Assembly: GCA_947561395.2 (NCBI GenBank)
Contig: OX387182.1
Location: 44,013,949 to 44,077,948 of the forward strand
Source of the DNA: Buxus sempervirens
Taxonomy: Eukaryota; Streptophyta; Magnoliopsida; Buxales; Buxaceae
DNA length: 64,000 nt
Direction of reading: 5' to 3'
Of this stretch, positions 1-11,304 are shown piece by piece. Both the position numbers and the translations under genes were made by a program. The notes under the pieces are model-generated. The model made no database searches. It was not told the origin of the DNA and saw only the letters and a list, made by a program, of their open reading frames with translations. Every line of letters begins with the position of its first letter. The stretch's first letter is position 1.

Positions 1-936
1 ACTTGGACCAACCGGTCTAACTTGGCACATTAGTGGGCCTTCCAACGGGGCCCACCAAGCCCAAGGAACCAAAGCATGATAATTGAACAATTAAAATAAA
101 ATGAACCGATTGAACCGGGCAGGCCAAGCCCAATGCGGCCCGCCCGTACCTTGTGATATGGGTGAATGCATAAACTGCCTGGTTTGGCCGAGACCATGGG
201 CTAGGGCCTGTCGGGCCCGCCAAAGCCCGCTAACCGAACCAAGTTAGGGTGCAAACCCTAAACTTTGAAGCACCGGGCTTTCAAAGCCCGAAACCTGGAT
301 CATGGGCCCCAAGCCCAGTGACCAGCCCATCTTGGTAGAATTAAATAAAATAACCCAAAATTACTTGGCCACCGTGGGGGCCCACCTCATGGGCCCACAA
401 ACCAATCCGGCCCACCACTTGCATGAAAACTACTTAAGCTTTAAACTCGAATCTTAATAAAACCAACTCACTAAACCAAAGCTCACAGGGCCTCCCTAGG
501 CTTAGACCGAGGCCCACAAGGGCACACGGGCTTACCCAAGCCCACCAAGGACACCATGGGCCTCCCAAACGGGGCCCACCCAATCCGACTCAGATCACCT
601 AAAATAACCAAGATAAAATCAACTAAAAGGACCCACACCACTCAGGTGGTCCCGCCAAGACTTAACCAAGTTACATGCTGGATTAGGAATCGGGTGAGAA
701 CCAAAAGTGAGAAAAGCTGACTCAAGTTAGGGAACCCACGGGACCCGTCATCCGACGGGGCGGATTGGGGTGTCTACGGACTTCCCCAACCCGCAACCGA
801 GAACCGACCTTAGAATCTCAAGCCGCAGACCAAAGAGCCCTAATTAAACAAAATTAGGCACCCAGGTGTCCGCCTGCACCCCGTCAGGTGGTGGCGACTC
901 CGAATTACCCCGCGCCGCATTTCCCACGCGCGCACA
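1..936 (+). mobile_element. Family-A Tat-type LTR, 3' portion cut by window edge
   Basis: Aligns by eye to the 3' third of the complete LTR at 2239-5839: same GGCCCA-rich text, same CCGTCATCCGACGGGG motif and the same end block (TGCACCCC, GGCGACTCC, then GCGCGCACA). The reverse complement recurs at 18609-19620. The sense direction comes from the LTR at 39706-42189, whose matching GCGCACA end sits beside a primer-binding site. The end is placed at GCGCACA, about 936. No primer site follows, so this is a solo LTR or a cut element. The left end and target duplication are outside the window. Confidence 0.8.
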
Positions 937-941
937 CACAC

Positions 942-1088
942 ATTTCATTTTTCTTTTTTCTTTTTTTATTTTTCCTTTTTTTTCTCTTTTTCTTTTCTTT
1001 TTCTCTTTTTTCCTCTTTTTATTTTCTTTTTCTTTCTTTTTTTCTCTCTTTTCTTTTTTTATTCTTTTTTTCTGTTTTTCTTTTGTAT
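942..1088. repeat. Long polypyrimidine tract
   Basis: About 145 bases of almost only T and C on the plus strand. On the minus strand it is a polypurine run. Its Phe/Ser-rich reading frames are by-products of composition. It lies between the LTR end at 936 and the hairpins at 1084. Confidence 0.85.
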
Positions 1089-1150
1089 CTGACATATTTA
1101 GTAGGATATCAAAGCCCTTATTTGTATCCGACTTGATTCGTCAGATACAA
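1084..1150 (+). promoter_or_regulatory. Hairpin pair upstream of the antisense PMD gene
   Basis: Two imperfect inverted repeats of the GTATCCGAC type. The clearer one has arms TTGTATCCGAC (1122-1132) and GTCAGATACAA (1140-1150) with a 7-base loop. The same motif class sits upstream of TATA boxes elsewhere in the window. Here only a weak TTTATTTA follows, so promoter function is inference. Confidence 0.5.
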
Positions 1151-2238
1151 GAGGCTTTATTTAGTCGCGTGCGACCACGACTCTTCATTCTTTTCCTTCT
1201 TCTCCAAATACTCAGACTGGATACACATTTCTTCTCCTTCGTCCCCGACGACTGCTCTTTCTTCTCCGGCAACTTCTCTGAGCTCCGGCGACTCCGGTGA
1301 CTTCAATTGCTTTCGGCGAAAGCTTGCAAATTTGGCCGCGTCTTCTCCTGTCGGAACAGTGGTGTCTTTACGATTGTTGGTGGCCTTGCCGAGACTGTTG
1401 CCTTGATCCTTTCTGGGTGAAGCTTCCTCGTTTCCCGATCAGTGCATCTCTTCAACTCCTGGGGTTTCGTGCTAAGTATCCCTCAGATACCCTTTTGTGG
1501 GTGAGCTTGAAGCTTCCATTTTACTTTGTAGATTTCTCATTCGACCCACACAGGTATGCCGAACAGTTACTTCATTTTTCTAGCATTTTTCATGATTTAA
1601 TGCTTCACCTAAGTGCATGATTATTGTTGTGCAATTTATCTTCTCATGATTAATCCTTGAACGGCCTAAATCCCCAAATGCTAGTTTGTTCATCATTGCA
1701 GCCTGTCAATTTTCCTTGCCAAAGACACCTTTGAAAATGTGATGCTTTTGGATAAATCTCAATTCTCACGCTTTGATTATTTATCTATTCTTGATTGATA
1801 CAAATTCCCCAATTTTGAAGCTTGCTTAGACTGATTTTGATGCTTTGTATCTGCTAGAATGAATTACCAATCCAAGTTTAACCCATGCCCAATTTTCTGC
1901 ACTTTCTGGTTATTGAGTTGCTGTGTTGCCTTGCTGTGAAATGTTGATTTGGAGCAATCATGTTTTGAAAAGTCATGACTGTTACCTGAATCCATGCGGC
2001 CAAGAATGCTTATCTGTTTCCAAATCCCTGTTTGACCTCCTAGACTAATTCTCTGCATTTTTCCTATTTCTGCTTTACTCTTGAATGTCATGCCATCTGA
2101 ATTTTGCACATCTGAACATCCTTGTCCCTTTCTTGATACTTGTGCCCTTTCGAACCCCAGCTTTCAACCATGAAATACTACCAGGTCTCAACTCTGATTT
2201 TGCTTTGACTACCCCAAGATGAGTTGAACCTTTGTATG
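1151..2238 (+). other. Putative non-coding first exon and start of 5'-UTR intron of the PMD gene
   Basis: The sequence from about 1160 to 1553 is CT-rich with CTCCGGCGACTCC-like text, as in plant 5' leaders, and ends in a good splice donor (CACAG before GTATGCC, 1553/1554). A matching acceptor (TTGCCTATAG) lies directly before the ATG at 6305. The intron would be about 4.75 kb and contain the solo LTR at 2239-5839. No long reading frame is convincing here. Exon limits are inference from splice-site appearance. Confidence 0.4.
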
Positions 2239-3017
2239 TGTAAGCACCCAAATTTTGATCAAACCAAAAAAGAAAAAAAGAAAAGAAAAGAAAATAAGAA
2301 AACAAAAAATGTGCTAAAAGACAGCAAAACAGCTCAAAACCTAGCTGAAAAGTCAAACCCTAAGGGGGCAAAAGTTGACTTTTTGATCAAGTGCAATTTG
2401 GCCACCTTGTTTTATCTCAATGGATAGAGAATCCCGACACGGTTCCAACGCAACTGAGTTTGCTGGAATCGGAGTCCGGATGAAGGTTCTGCAGGCCGGT
2501 CAAACTTGAGGGGGAGCCGAAAGTTGACTTTCTGCTAAACCCCGAATCAGCTGCGTGACCCTATCCCAATGGATAGAGGACTCCAATACGGTTCTAATGC
2601 AATTGAGTTTGCCTAAATCGGGGTCCGGATGAAGAAGATATGAGCCGGTCAAACTTGAGGGGAGCATAAATTGACTTTCTGCTAAACCCTAGAACATCTG
2701 TCCAAACTTGTCCCTGTGGACAGGTCATGCTGACACGATTCCAATGCAACTGAGTTTGCTCGAATCGAAGTTCCGGATAATAAGTTATGAGCAAAACAAG
2801 AAACCCTAAAAACTGCCCACGTGGCAAAAACAGCAGAGAAAACAGCAGAAAAAGGTGTCTAGGGGCAAATCCATAAATAATCAGGACATTCAAAAATATC
2901 TGATGGCATATCTGTAATTATCTGGGGACAAATCTGTAAATATCAAGTTGATGTTAAAATAGCTCAGGGACTAATCTGCAATTACCAAGAAAATCATCCC
3001 CACATGCTTAATTCCCC

Positions 3018-3385
3018 ACCACATCTTTCTCTCTCTCTCTCTCCTCCATAACTCATCCCCCACATGCTTAATTCCCCACCACATCTTTTCCCTCTCTCTC
3101 TCTCCTTCATAAATTCTGGTTCCCCATGTGCATCCCCATGCATCATGCATGCAAACACCTCTCTCTCTCTCTCTCCCCTCATGAGTATCCATGCATGCAT
3201 CATGCATGCACCTCTCTCTCTCTCTCTCTCTTCCCCTCATGATCACCCATGCATGCATGATGCATGCACCTCTCTCTCTCTCTCTCCCTCATGATTAGTG
3301 TTCCCCATGTGCATCCCCTATGCATCATCCATACATGCACCACCTCATGCATCCTTCTCTCTCTCTCTCTCTCTCTTCCAAACAC
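3018..3385. repeat. CT microsatellite blocks alternating with CATGCATG repeats
   Basis: At least six runs of CTCTCT, each about 15-25 bases, alternate with ATGCATGCATCATGCATG-like text and CCCCATGTGCATCCCC in units of about 60 bases. It lies in the U3-like part of the solo LTR. Coding frames here are artefacts. Confidence 0.85.
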
Positions 3386-3431
3386 CTTTTCCCCATGCAT
3401 GCATCATATGCATTCACCTATCATCACCCAC

Positions 3432-3440
3432 ATAATAAAA
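3432..3440 (+). promoter_or_regulatory. TATA-like box of solo LTR
   Basis: ATAATAAAA followed by GCCCC, about 1.2 kb into the LTR and before a CT-rich leader-like stretch. It is weaker than the TATA boxes in the other LTRs. Confidence 0.4.
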
Positions 3441-4695
3441 GCCCCATGGAGCCCCATACGTAAGGAAGGAGAGCTCATTTTGTTGGTTTCCATTTTTCTT
3501 CTCCAAGCTCTCTCCTACAAGCCCCTCTCCATCTCCAAGCTCTCTCCCATTGACCACCTCTCCCACACTTGAACCTCCTTCAATCAAACCTCTCTTGATC
3601 CCCTCCTCTTCTCTTCTTCTTCATGTGGAGCTAGGAGAAGCTTGGTGGTGAAAGGAGCAAGGGGGTGTACGGCTGCTGTCCACACCACTAAGGACCACTA
3701 CACACCTCCAACAAGGTTTCTAACCCTAAGGTGAGTCCCCTTGATGTATCTTGTTCCACATATATAAAGATGGTAGGATGATGAACATGTTTGCCATGAA
3801 ATGCTTGTTCCTTTAGTTCTAGAATGTTTTGTTGTTCTATTTCTTTTCCTACTCTTCTTCCTCTTTGAAAAGAGAAGTTCCCATGGTAAGGGGAAAGGTT
3901 CAAGCATGAAATAAGGGAGGAGGGTATTCGTGGGTCCTAAGGTCACCTTTGAAGGCTCATGCCCACGCTCCCTTCCTTGTTTATTTCTCACCATTTAAGG
4001 GAGGGTGTGTCCTCCTATCTCCATCTTGTGTACCCCGTAAAGCCCCTCATACCCCTTCTTTTAATGGTATTTTTCTTCACTTGCATGCTTGTTGTTTTGT
4101 AATGTTTATAAGACATAAAGCATGTGTGCCTAGGATAGGACCTTTTTACTTGAATGCCTTAAAGTATGATCCCTACATCCATTTTTTCCCCATAGTATTT
4201 GGGCTATTGTTTTAAGCCATCTTGCAAGATCCCATCCCCCACTTGCATGCACAAACACACACACTTAATCAACTTTTTAGCAAGTTTCTAGTCTTGAGTA
4301 TGTAGGAATGAGTTGCTGTTTTTTAGCATGTGTTTTAAATTATTTTCAGCATATATGCTTGTCCTTGCTTGAATATAGTTTGGCCGTTGAGACTTGGAGG
4401 AGGACCTTTCGGGTCCCTCACCTATCTTCTCTCATAAGGAAGGTGAGTAACCTCCACAAATAGCAAAGAGATATCTATGATCTCTTTATGTCATATGGAT
4501 TCTCATCCATGAGTGGAGGGGCAAGGCCCCAAGCCTTGTTCTCTATTGTTTTCATCCAAAAAGCAACAAAAATGGCCTGTTCAGGCTCAATGCCCCAATC
4601 CCAGACAATTGTGGGTCCACGCAGGGGCCCACACAGCCCCCAGGAAGCCCATGAAACTACCCCAATTGCAAAGGCCCGAAAAAAGGCAATTTTGA

Positions 4696-4724
4696 GGTGA
4701 TCCGACAACTCAGGTCGGATCACC
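4696..4724 (+). promoter_or_regulatory. Perfect 11-bp-stem hairpin with AACTCAG loop
   Basis: Arms GGTGATCCGAC (4696-4706) and GTCGGATCACC (4714-4724) pair perfectly around loop AACTCAG. A second GCCGAC/GTCGGC-type pair follows near 4740-4755. The equivalent position in the LTR at 18609-21825 carries a hairpin with a different stem and the same loop. Confidence 0.75.
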
Positions 4725-5844
4725 TGGGGCTTGTGTGAAGCCAACAAGTAATGTCGGCTACATGGCAGAAATGTCATTTTGGAATATCTTGTGATCCTTG
4801 CCGAATTTTTATGATACTTTCAAGCAAACCGAGCAAACCAACAGGGTTTCTGGGTCACCCGGAAACCTAACTTGGGACATGGACCACCGGTCCAATACAG
4901 TGCATTAGTGGGCCTTCCAACAGGGCCCACCAAGTCCAATGAACCCTTTTGTGCATATAAATAAACAAGATAAGCTAATTAACCAACCCAGCCAGGTGGG
5001 CCAAACCCAATGCGGCCCACCCGAAACTGTTTTGTGAAATGGCATGTTTGAATTGTATGGTTTGGCCGAGACCCAGGGCTAGGGCCTATCGGGCCCGCCA
5101 AAGCCCACCAATCAACCAAGTGAGGGTTCAAAGCCCTAAACTCCAAGAACTTGGGCTTTCAAGCCTAAATTTGGACCATGGTCCCCAAGCCCTATGTCCA
5201 AATCACTTTTGCAAATTAACCAAGATAATCTAAAAATATTTTGGCTACCGCCATGGGGGCCCACCAAGGGGCCCGCAAACCATTGCAGGCTCACTTGTTG
5301 CATGAAAATCACATAAGTCTCCAACTTAAATAAACTAAGTAAAATCAATTCATTTCACCTAAGCCCACAGGGCCTCTCAGTTTAGACTGAGGCCCACCAA
5401 GGGATTCGTGGGCTTAACCAAGCCCACCAGGGACACAAGGGGCCTTCCAATGGGGCCCACCCTAGCAGACTCAGATCATTTAAAACAAACAAGATAAAAT
5501 CAATTAAAGGAACCCACACCACTCAGGCGGTCCCGCCAGACTGAACCGAATGGCATGCTGTACTAGGAATCGGGTGAGAACCAAAAGTGAGTTGACTCAA
5601 ACCAGGGAACCCACGGGACCCGTCATCCGACGGGGTGGACTGGGGTGTCTACGGACTTCCCCAGACCGCAACCGAGAACTTACTTAGAATCTCAAAGCCG
5701 CAGACCAAACCTTAATAGAAGAATTTAGGCACCCAGGTGTCTGCCTGCACCCCATCAGGCAGTGGTGACTCCAAACAAATCCCGAGGCATGCATCATTTT
5801 GCATGCGCCTCGTCGTGCGGTCGAAATCAGGCGCGCACAGTATG

Positions 5845-6304
5845 GTTTGGAACGAACTTCGCATTAACATGGGCATGCCTGGACTGTCCATTTTGTGCAA
5901 TAACCTTGATTTGATGTTAGAAAATCTTCAAATCATTTTTTCCGACAATTAAGATTCCCTGAAACTGCCAACTTGTAATAAACTGCTCTGCTCGTGCTTT
6001 GATTTTTCTTTGATATTCCTGGCAACTTTCCTGCTTTCTTATTGCTGCCTTTTGATGATTGTTGAAGTAATCTTGCCATATGCCCTTCGTGATTTTTATT
6101 GATGTCAAGTGCATCCCCTCATATCTTTGTGCTTGACTTAAGTCTTTCACCAAAAATTTTGAACTGAAACAGAGAAAGAAAGTAAAGTAAAATTCCTGAT
6201 AACTTTAGATTGAAACAAAGAACAATAGCAGAATTAGAATTCCCGATAAACACCCAGAATATAATTAAGCAGAGATTCATAAAACGCTTCCCTGTTGCCT
6301 ATAG
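5845..6304 (+). other. Remainder of putative 5'-UTR intron, AT-rich, no gene seen
   Basis: This continues the sequence interrupted at 2238 by the solo LTR. It has no credible reading frame and ends in a pyrimidine-containing acceptor TTGCCTATAG directly before the ATG of the PMD gene. Confidence 0.4.
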
Positions 6305-9157
6305 ATGGCTAGAGGCCGTTCCCATGTTCGAGAGGAGGCTGACCCTGCTGACCAGCCCTCCACTTCACGGGCTCGGACAGAGGCGAGTTCTAGTGCTACC
6401 CTGTTGGAGCCGCTAGATGATTCCAGAGAGAGCTCTGGAGAGGGCTCTGCTGAGGTAGGCTTCCTAATTTTTCTTTTCCCTCCTTCTATTCTCTTTCTAC
6501 ACAAACCTTCACATTTCTCTTTTGAATTTTAGCCCGTTGTTGCTCCTGCTCGAGGTCGGGGCAGAGGCCGAGGTAGAGTTGGAGAGAGGGGCCGAGGTCG
6601 AGCCAGAGAGAGGGGCCGAGGCCGAGCCGGAGCTTCGGGTCAGGAGGGTGTTGTTTCAGCTTTCTGCCTAGGGATCTCCGCGGAGTTGAGAGCATCTGTT
6701 CATGATACAGAGCTCCTTAGTTGCTTGGATAGCCACCCCTCCATGTGCATCCGTGCTGATGTTCCACTCCCGTATCCTCCCTCCCATCTATGAGGCAGTT
6801 GGGGGAGGTTCAGTGAGTTGGCTCAGACGCTTTCTCCGGCACTCAGGCGCGAGTTTAGTAGGTGTTGCCTCGATTATTTTCTCCGTATCCCCACATTTCG
6901 AGTTGACCGCCCCCTTATCTTTGCCATGATGGAGTGATACTTCCCGAAGACGCAGTCCTTTCATCTGCTGGACATGGAGCTTGGGATCCGTCCCTCCGAT
7001 TTTGTCATGATCATCGGCATTCCTTTGGTGGGGCGGACTATAGTGTTGGACCGGCCTTCAGCTGCGGATATCAGCCTTCTCTTGGGATATGAGGACTTGC
7101 CTGATGGTATTTGGGATGGGAGGAGCGGCCATGTCTCCATCAGCTGGCTACGAGAGAGCCTCACTCGGCACTTCAATGGGAGGCATGCGACCATTACCGG
7201 GGAGGACGTGGCTTTTGCTCCTATATTCCGGCATGTATTCTTGCTGATGCTTGGGAGTTGCTTTTTCCAGGAGGACATGACCAGTGTTAGTCCTCTCTTT
7301 TTGGATGCTCTAAAAGATCTCCGCCAGACCCGGCAGTTAGCATGGGGTCGGCTTATATATGGGACCATCTTGGCCGGATTATGCCGAGTGGTTCGAGGCT
7401 TGGCCGCTCCGAGGGGCGATGGTGTTAGTTGCCAGTTCTTCTAGCAGATCCTGCAAGTACTGGGTTCATCTGCTTTGTCTCACCCACCCAAAATTTATCT
7501 TTTTTATCCTTAACCGATTCCTCTTTTGCCAGGTATTTATGTATACCTATATGACCTACTTCCGCCCTTCCCCCGTGCCTAGTGTTGCGGAGTTCCCCGT
7601 TGCTATGCGGTGGTCTGTCATGGATAGAGATGCAAACAGGAGCCAGCCCCGCACTGCTTGGGTTCATTTGGATTGTGCCTCTGATGTAAAATTCTTCGCC
7701 CCTTTCTCTTTTGTCTCTTTTCCTGTACCTTGTTTGTATCTGACAACATTTTTCTTCTTTGTAGCTCCTACTAGCACGCTTTGATGATGTGGATATCGGG
7801 GTCACCCGTGAGATGATAGTACAGGACGCTTTTAAGCGAGACCTCCGATGTCAACCTTACCAGTGCTTCCTTGGAAGGCTTTGTAGGGTGATGTATCTAG
7901 GAGAGTGCCTGTACTATCAGCACATAGGTGTACCTCGTATCCTAGTTCCTCCTCCTCCTGTGGGTCCCAACACGCTCCTCCCCGAGTTTGATATTGATCA
8001 GTATCAGGATGCAGAGGGGCTTATAGTAGTTGGGGATTATGACGAGTGGATCAGGAGGGTGTCCATTGGATGCCTGATGGATCGACCCACTCATGCGGGA
8101 GTGATAGAGATCGGTGGGATCTATATTCGAGTTCACGACGATACTGTAAGTCACCTTCTCTTATCTCATTTCCTTTAATTCAGCATACATGATTCTAATT
8201 CCGCTCTTATTGGCAGGTGGATGAGCTGAATGCTCTGTGGGACCAGTTCCAGAGCTAGCAGGCCGCAGTCGATGATATGATTGCCGAGCACGATGCGATC
8301 GTGGCCAAGAGAGATGCCCGGATCAGAGAGCTGGAGGCTTTGGTTGCTGAGCTTAGGGCTAGCCAGGTATCTAGTTCTTTATAACTCCATATCTTTCATT
8401 TCTATGTTCCTCTGTTGTTCTGATATGAACTGTTTTTACTTTTATAGGGTCCAGTCCCAGATCATGGTATTGCCTTCGAGCCAGATCCTCCTGTTCCTGA
8501 TCCATCTCCGGTTCAGACTGCTGACCCCGAGGACACCCCAGCTGCTGACTCGGTTGTAGCTCCTGTTCTTGCTACTCCTGCGGACCCTGTGGGCCTCTCA
8601 TCTCCTATGAGGGCTCCTGATCCTGAGGACATCCCGGTCGCCGACCCGGTTGTATCACTTGTTTCTGCTGCTCCTGCAGATCCTGCAGGCACCTCATCTC
8701 CTGTGGCGGCTCCTGCTCCTGCTCCTGAGGTCCCTAGTAAGTTTTCTTCAGTTTTACCTCCTCGGTTCATTTTGGTATTTCAATTTCTGACCTTATTTCC
8801 ATTAATCCAGATATTTCTGTTCCTGATCCTCCTCCTGCTACTACCGAGACTTCTGGAGCTGTAGGAGTCGAGATTGCTGCGGTTGAGGACCCAGTTAAGC
8901 CTGAGGCGGCTATCCTTCCAGCCCAGCCTGCTTCTGCTGAGCCTGAGGCTTCCTCATCAAATTCTGTTCCTACAGGCCCACCTCCTGACAATTCAGCCTA
9001 CTGCCTTGAGTATCAGATTCAGTCCTATCTAGGCCGGAGACCACGCTATCTTGCCGAGCGCATTATCTCGCATGTCTTTAGGTGTCAACCATCTCGAGGA
9101 AGAGGCCGCAGAGGAGGACGTGGCAGAGGACGTGGGGATGATCTCGCACAAGAGTAG
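6305..9157 (+). pseudogene. Degenerate multi-exon gene with plant mobile domain (PMD)
   Basis: Seven exons can be traced with GT-AG borders: 6305-6454, 6533 to about 7480, 7533-7685, 7765-8145, 8217-8366, 8448-8736 and 8811-9157. The product starts MARGRSH, then has an Arg/Gly-rich basic stretch (6540-6640). Next comes a region like the plant mobile domain (aminotransferase-like PMD family): YFPKTQSFHLLDMELGIRPS near 6940, then GIPLVGRTI and WGRLIYGTILAGLCR. A charged coiled-coil-like exon, a Pro/Ala/Asp repeat exon and a Gly/Arg-rich tail (RGRGRRGGRGRGRG) follow. Stops at about 6792, 6939 and 8255 break it; the one near 6939 looks like Trp TGG to TGA. PMD proteins occur as host factors and as passengers of plant transposons. 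It lies antisense to Tat#1, beyond its integrase. The role is unknown; a captured host gene or element-borne antisense ORF is likely. Confidence 0.7.
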
Positions 9158-9360
9158 TAGATTAGGATTTTTGTACAGTTTGCATTATCCTTGTACTATT
9201 GAAACTTGCATATATATTAAAAAAAGTTTTTATTCTTGTTCTCTCTTATCTTGCTCTCTTTTTCTTCTCATTTTTATGCAATGTAAACTTGTATACAGGT
9301 GAAACAGGTAAAAAATTCGGATTTTTCTTCCTTTGCTCTTTTTTTTTTGGGCCTTTTTCC

Positions 9361-9505
9361 TTGTATCTGATATATCAGATCGGATACACTGATATTTTTT
9401 TGTATCCGGCATATTATATCGGATACACATAGTTTCTCTTGTATCCGACATTTTTCATCGGATATGAAGGGAACCTCTTGTATCCAATCTGATATATCGG
9501 ATACA
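9361..9505 (+). promoter_or_regulatory. Hairpin cluster between the two antisense genes
   Basis: Four consecutive inverted repeats of the TTGTATCCGGC / GGATACA class, for example TTGTATCCGACA with TCATCGGATA. A TATA box follows 11 bases later. The same arrangement is found in several LTRs and in the Tat#2 leader. Confidence 0.7.
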
Positions 9506-9516
9506 TTAAAACATGC

Positions 9517-9523
9517 TATAAAT
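9517..9523 (+). promoter_or_regulatory. TATA box for the DUF7745-like gene
   Basis: TATAAAT in the context ATGCTATAAATGCAACTGG, directly after the hairpin cluster and about 250 bases before the first ATG at 9771. Position and context support a promoter; transcription is untested. Confidence 0.5.
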
Positions 9524-9770
9524 GCAACTGGCATTGGGATTTGAGTCATTTTTACGACTTTTTGAGTTTAGAAAACACATTTTTCGCCTTTTCTTCCTCC
9601 CATTGATTCTTAGCATGCTCCAACCATCTCCAATGACTTCCAGATCATCCTCTGTCCCATTATTGTCTGTCAACGCAGCCTCCCCTGCAAAATAACCTTT
9701 TAGAGCAAAATCCCCTAACCTCACTAGGTACAACCCTGTAGATTCATTCTACACTAGGTGGGTTAACTCT

Positions 9771-11304
9771 ATGACCCTTGATGAAGAGAGGAAATGGGAT
9801 TCCACTCATCTAGGTCACGTCCTGCTTATACCCAAGATACCTTTCAAATGGGAAATTATTGAAGCCATGATTGGCCACTGGGTACCTGATCTGAACCTTT
9901 TTCGTTTTGGAGACAATGAGATGACTCCAACCATTGAAGAGGTTGAAACCATCCTGGGCTTGAGGTTTGCAGAGAAGGTAGTGAACCCACCCATTAAGCC
10001 TAGCTACAAGAAAGAGGCTTCCACCTTTCTAGGTATAGGAAAGAAGAATTTAGGGGATTCTGACACCCTTTTTGACTTTATTCAAGTCTTTTTTTGACTG
10101 GGAAGCTCTTGAGGGGGGAAAACAAGGAAGCCAGGTTCAATGCCCTAACTCTGATAGTGGTTAACCAACTGCTTTTTCCGCGGGATGACGATGAAGTCGA
10201 CTTAGCCCTTATCTCACTTGTATGTCAGGTTAGGGAGCAAGAGAGATTGGCCCCTATGATTTTGGCAGGGATGTACCAGACTTTGACTGACTGTTATCAC
10301 AGGAAGAAGAAGCGCTTCCTGTCATGTGCCCCTATCCTGCAGGTAAAATTCCCCTTTTTTTCTTTTGCTTTTTTCTTTACAATATATTGAAATATATCTC
10401 CTCTTCTGCAGCTTTGGTTACTTGACCACCTGAGTTAAATTGAGGAGATCAATCGGCACTTCTTTCCATGCCTGAAGGTTCCAATCTTGATGAGCAACCG
10501 GGGGTGCCTTGACATCCCGGGAGGCAAACAGGGTTGGTTAATTTCTTGGCTACACTCCAGGATGATCAGGTGAGGTGGCCTGGCACTTATCAACCCAATG
10601 CAGAGACAGTGATCAGCTTCAAAGATAGAAACTTTTTGGTTCTAGCAGGCCTGAGATATGCTGTACTCTACCTTCCCTTGTGAGTTCTTCGGCAGTTCAG
10701 AGCGATCCAGGGGATTATAATCCCAAGTGGATACGAGGACCATCTTGGGCCACTTTCACCAACCACCATGAAGCTGAACGCTTGGTTGATGAGGGAGTGG
10801 TCCTATATTCGTTTCATGCGGAGCCAAGTTTTCTCAGAGTCCCATGTGAAGGACTACCTCTTCTGGATCAAGAAGCAGATCCAGAGTTAGGCCCCAGTAC
10901 CCGAGGATCCTCCTGTAGTTTTGGCTCCCACTTATGAAGACATCCTAGAGTCTGAGAGAACCTCTCACAAGCGACTTCAGCAGATATGGGTTCGAAAGGC
11001 CCAGGAGCTTAGGATACGAGGTGTTTATCTGAAGAGGCAGCTTGAGGAGCAAATATCTCACCATACAGCTATGGAGGAGAAACTGGAGGAGCAGCGGCAG
11101 GCTCGCCGCTTTGAGGTGCGGATGATACGGCAGAAGTACTAGGATGCTTTAACCAGCCTTAGGAGTATGCGGATTAGATAGACCCTTTCAGATGAGGTCA
11201 TTTCCTTCTTGAGTGATCCCGCTGCAGAGGGGGCTTCTGGGGTTATTGCAGCTCAGGCAGTTCGGATTTGGGAGCTTGAAGAGCGGCTAGAGGATAGAGA
11301 CTAG
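9771..11304 (+). pseudogene. Degenerate DUF7745-like gene (PMD-related), coiled-coil tail
   Basis: The first exon (MTLDEERKWDSTHLGHVLLI...) contains HWVPDLNLFRFGDNEMTPTIEE and ILGLRF, the signature I associate with the plant DUF7745/PMD-related family. A run of T at 10087-10093 shifts the frame. The product then continues RGENKEARFNALTLIVVNQ ... MILAGMYQTLTDCYHR. A 69-base GT-AG intron (10343-10411) splits the next part (FLSCAPILQ / LWLLDHLS). The C-terminal third (from about 10920) is a charged, probably coiled-coil stretch (RQLEEQISHHTAMEEKLEEQ). Stops at about 10433, 10680, 10888, 11140 and 11178 break it. It follows the PMD gene in the same direction and is convergent with Tat#1 integrase. 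Function unknown; the family assignment is from recall. Confidence 0.6.

Larger units (their letters stand above)
2239..5839 (+). mobile_element. Solo LTR, family A (3.6 kb), with perfect target duplication
   Basis: Starts TGTAAGCACC and ends GCGCGCACA, flanked on both sides by GTATG (2234-2238 and 5840-5844). No internal coding or primer site is present, so it is a solo LTR left by recombination between two LTRs. Much of it is the reverse complement of the LTR at 18609-21825, including the blocks with CAACTCAGTTTGC-like text near its start and the GGCCCA-rich part near its end. It interrupts the putative 5'-UTR intron of the PMD gene. Confidence 0.92.

Noticed and set aside
844..1300. Phe/Ser-rich and Lys-rich open frames
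   Set aside because: They come from the polypyrimidine tract; no domain or conserved start.
2971..3572. Frames rich in RERERE or SLSLSL
   Set aside because: Translation of CT microsatellites in the solo LTR.
1..5839. LTRs at 1-936 and 2239-5839 as the two ends of one short element
   Set aside because: The second LTR has its own perfect GTATG duplication, so it is an independent solo LTR, and no primer site follows the first.
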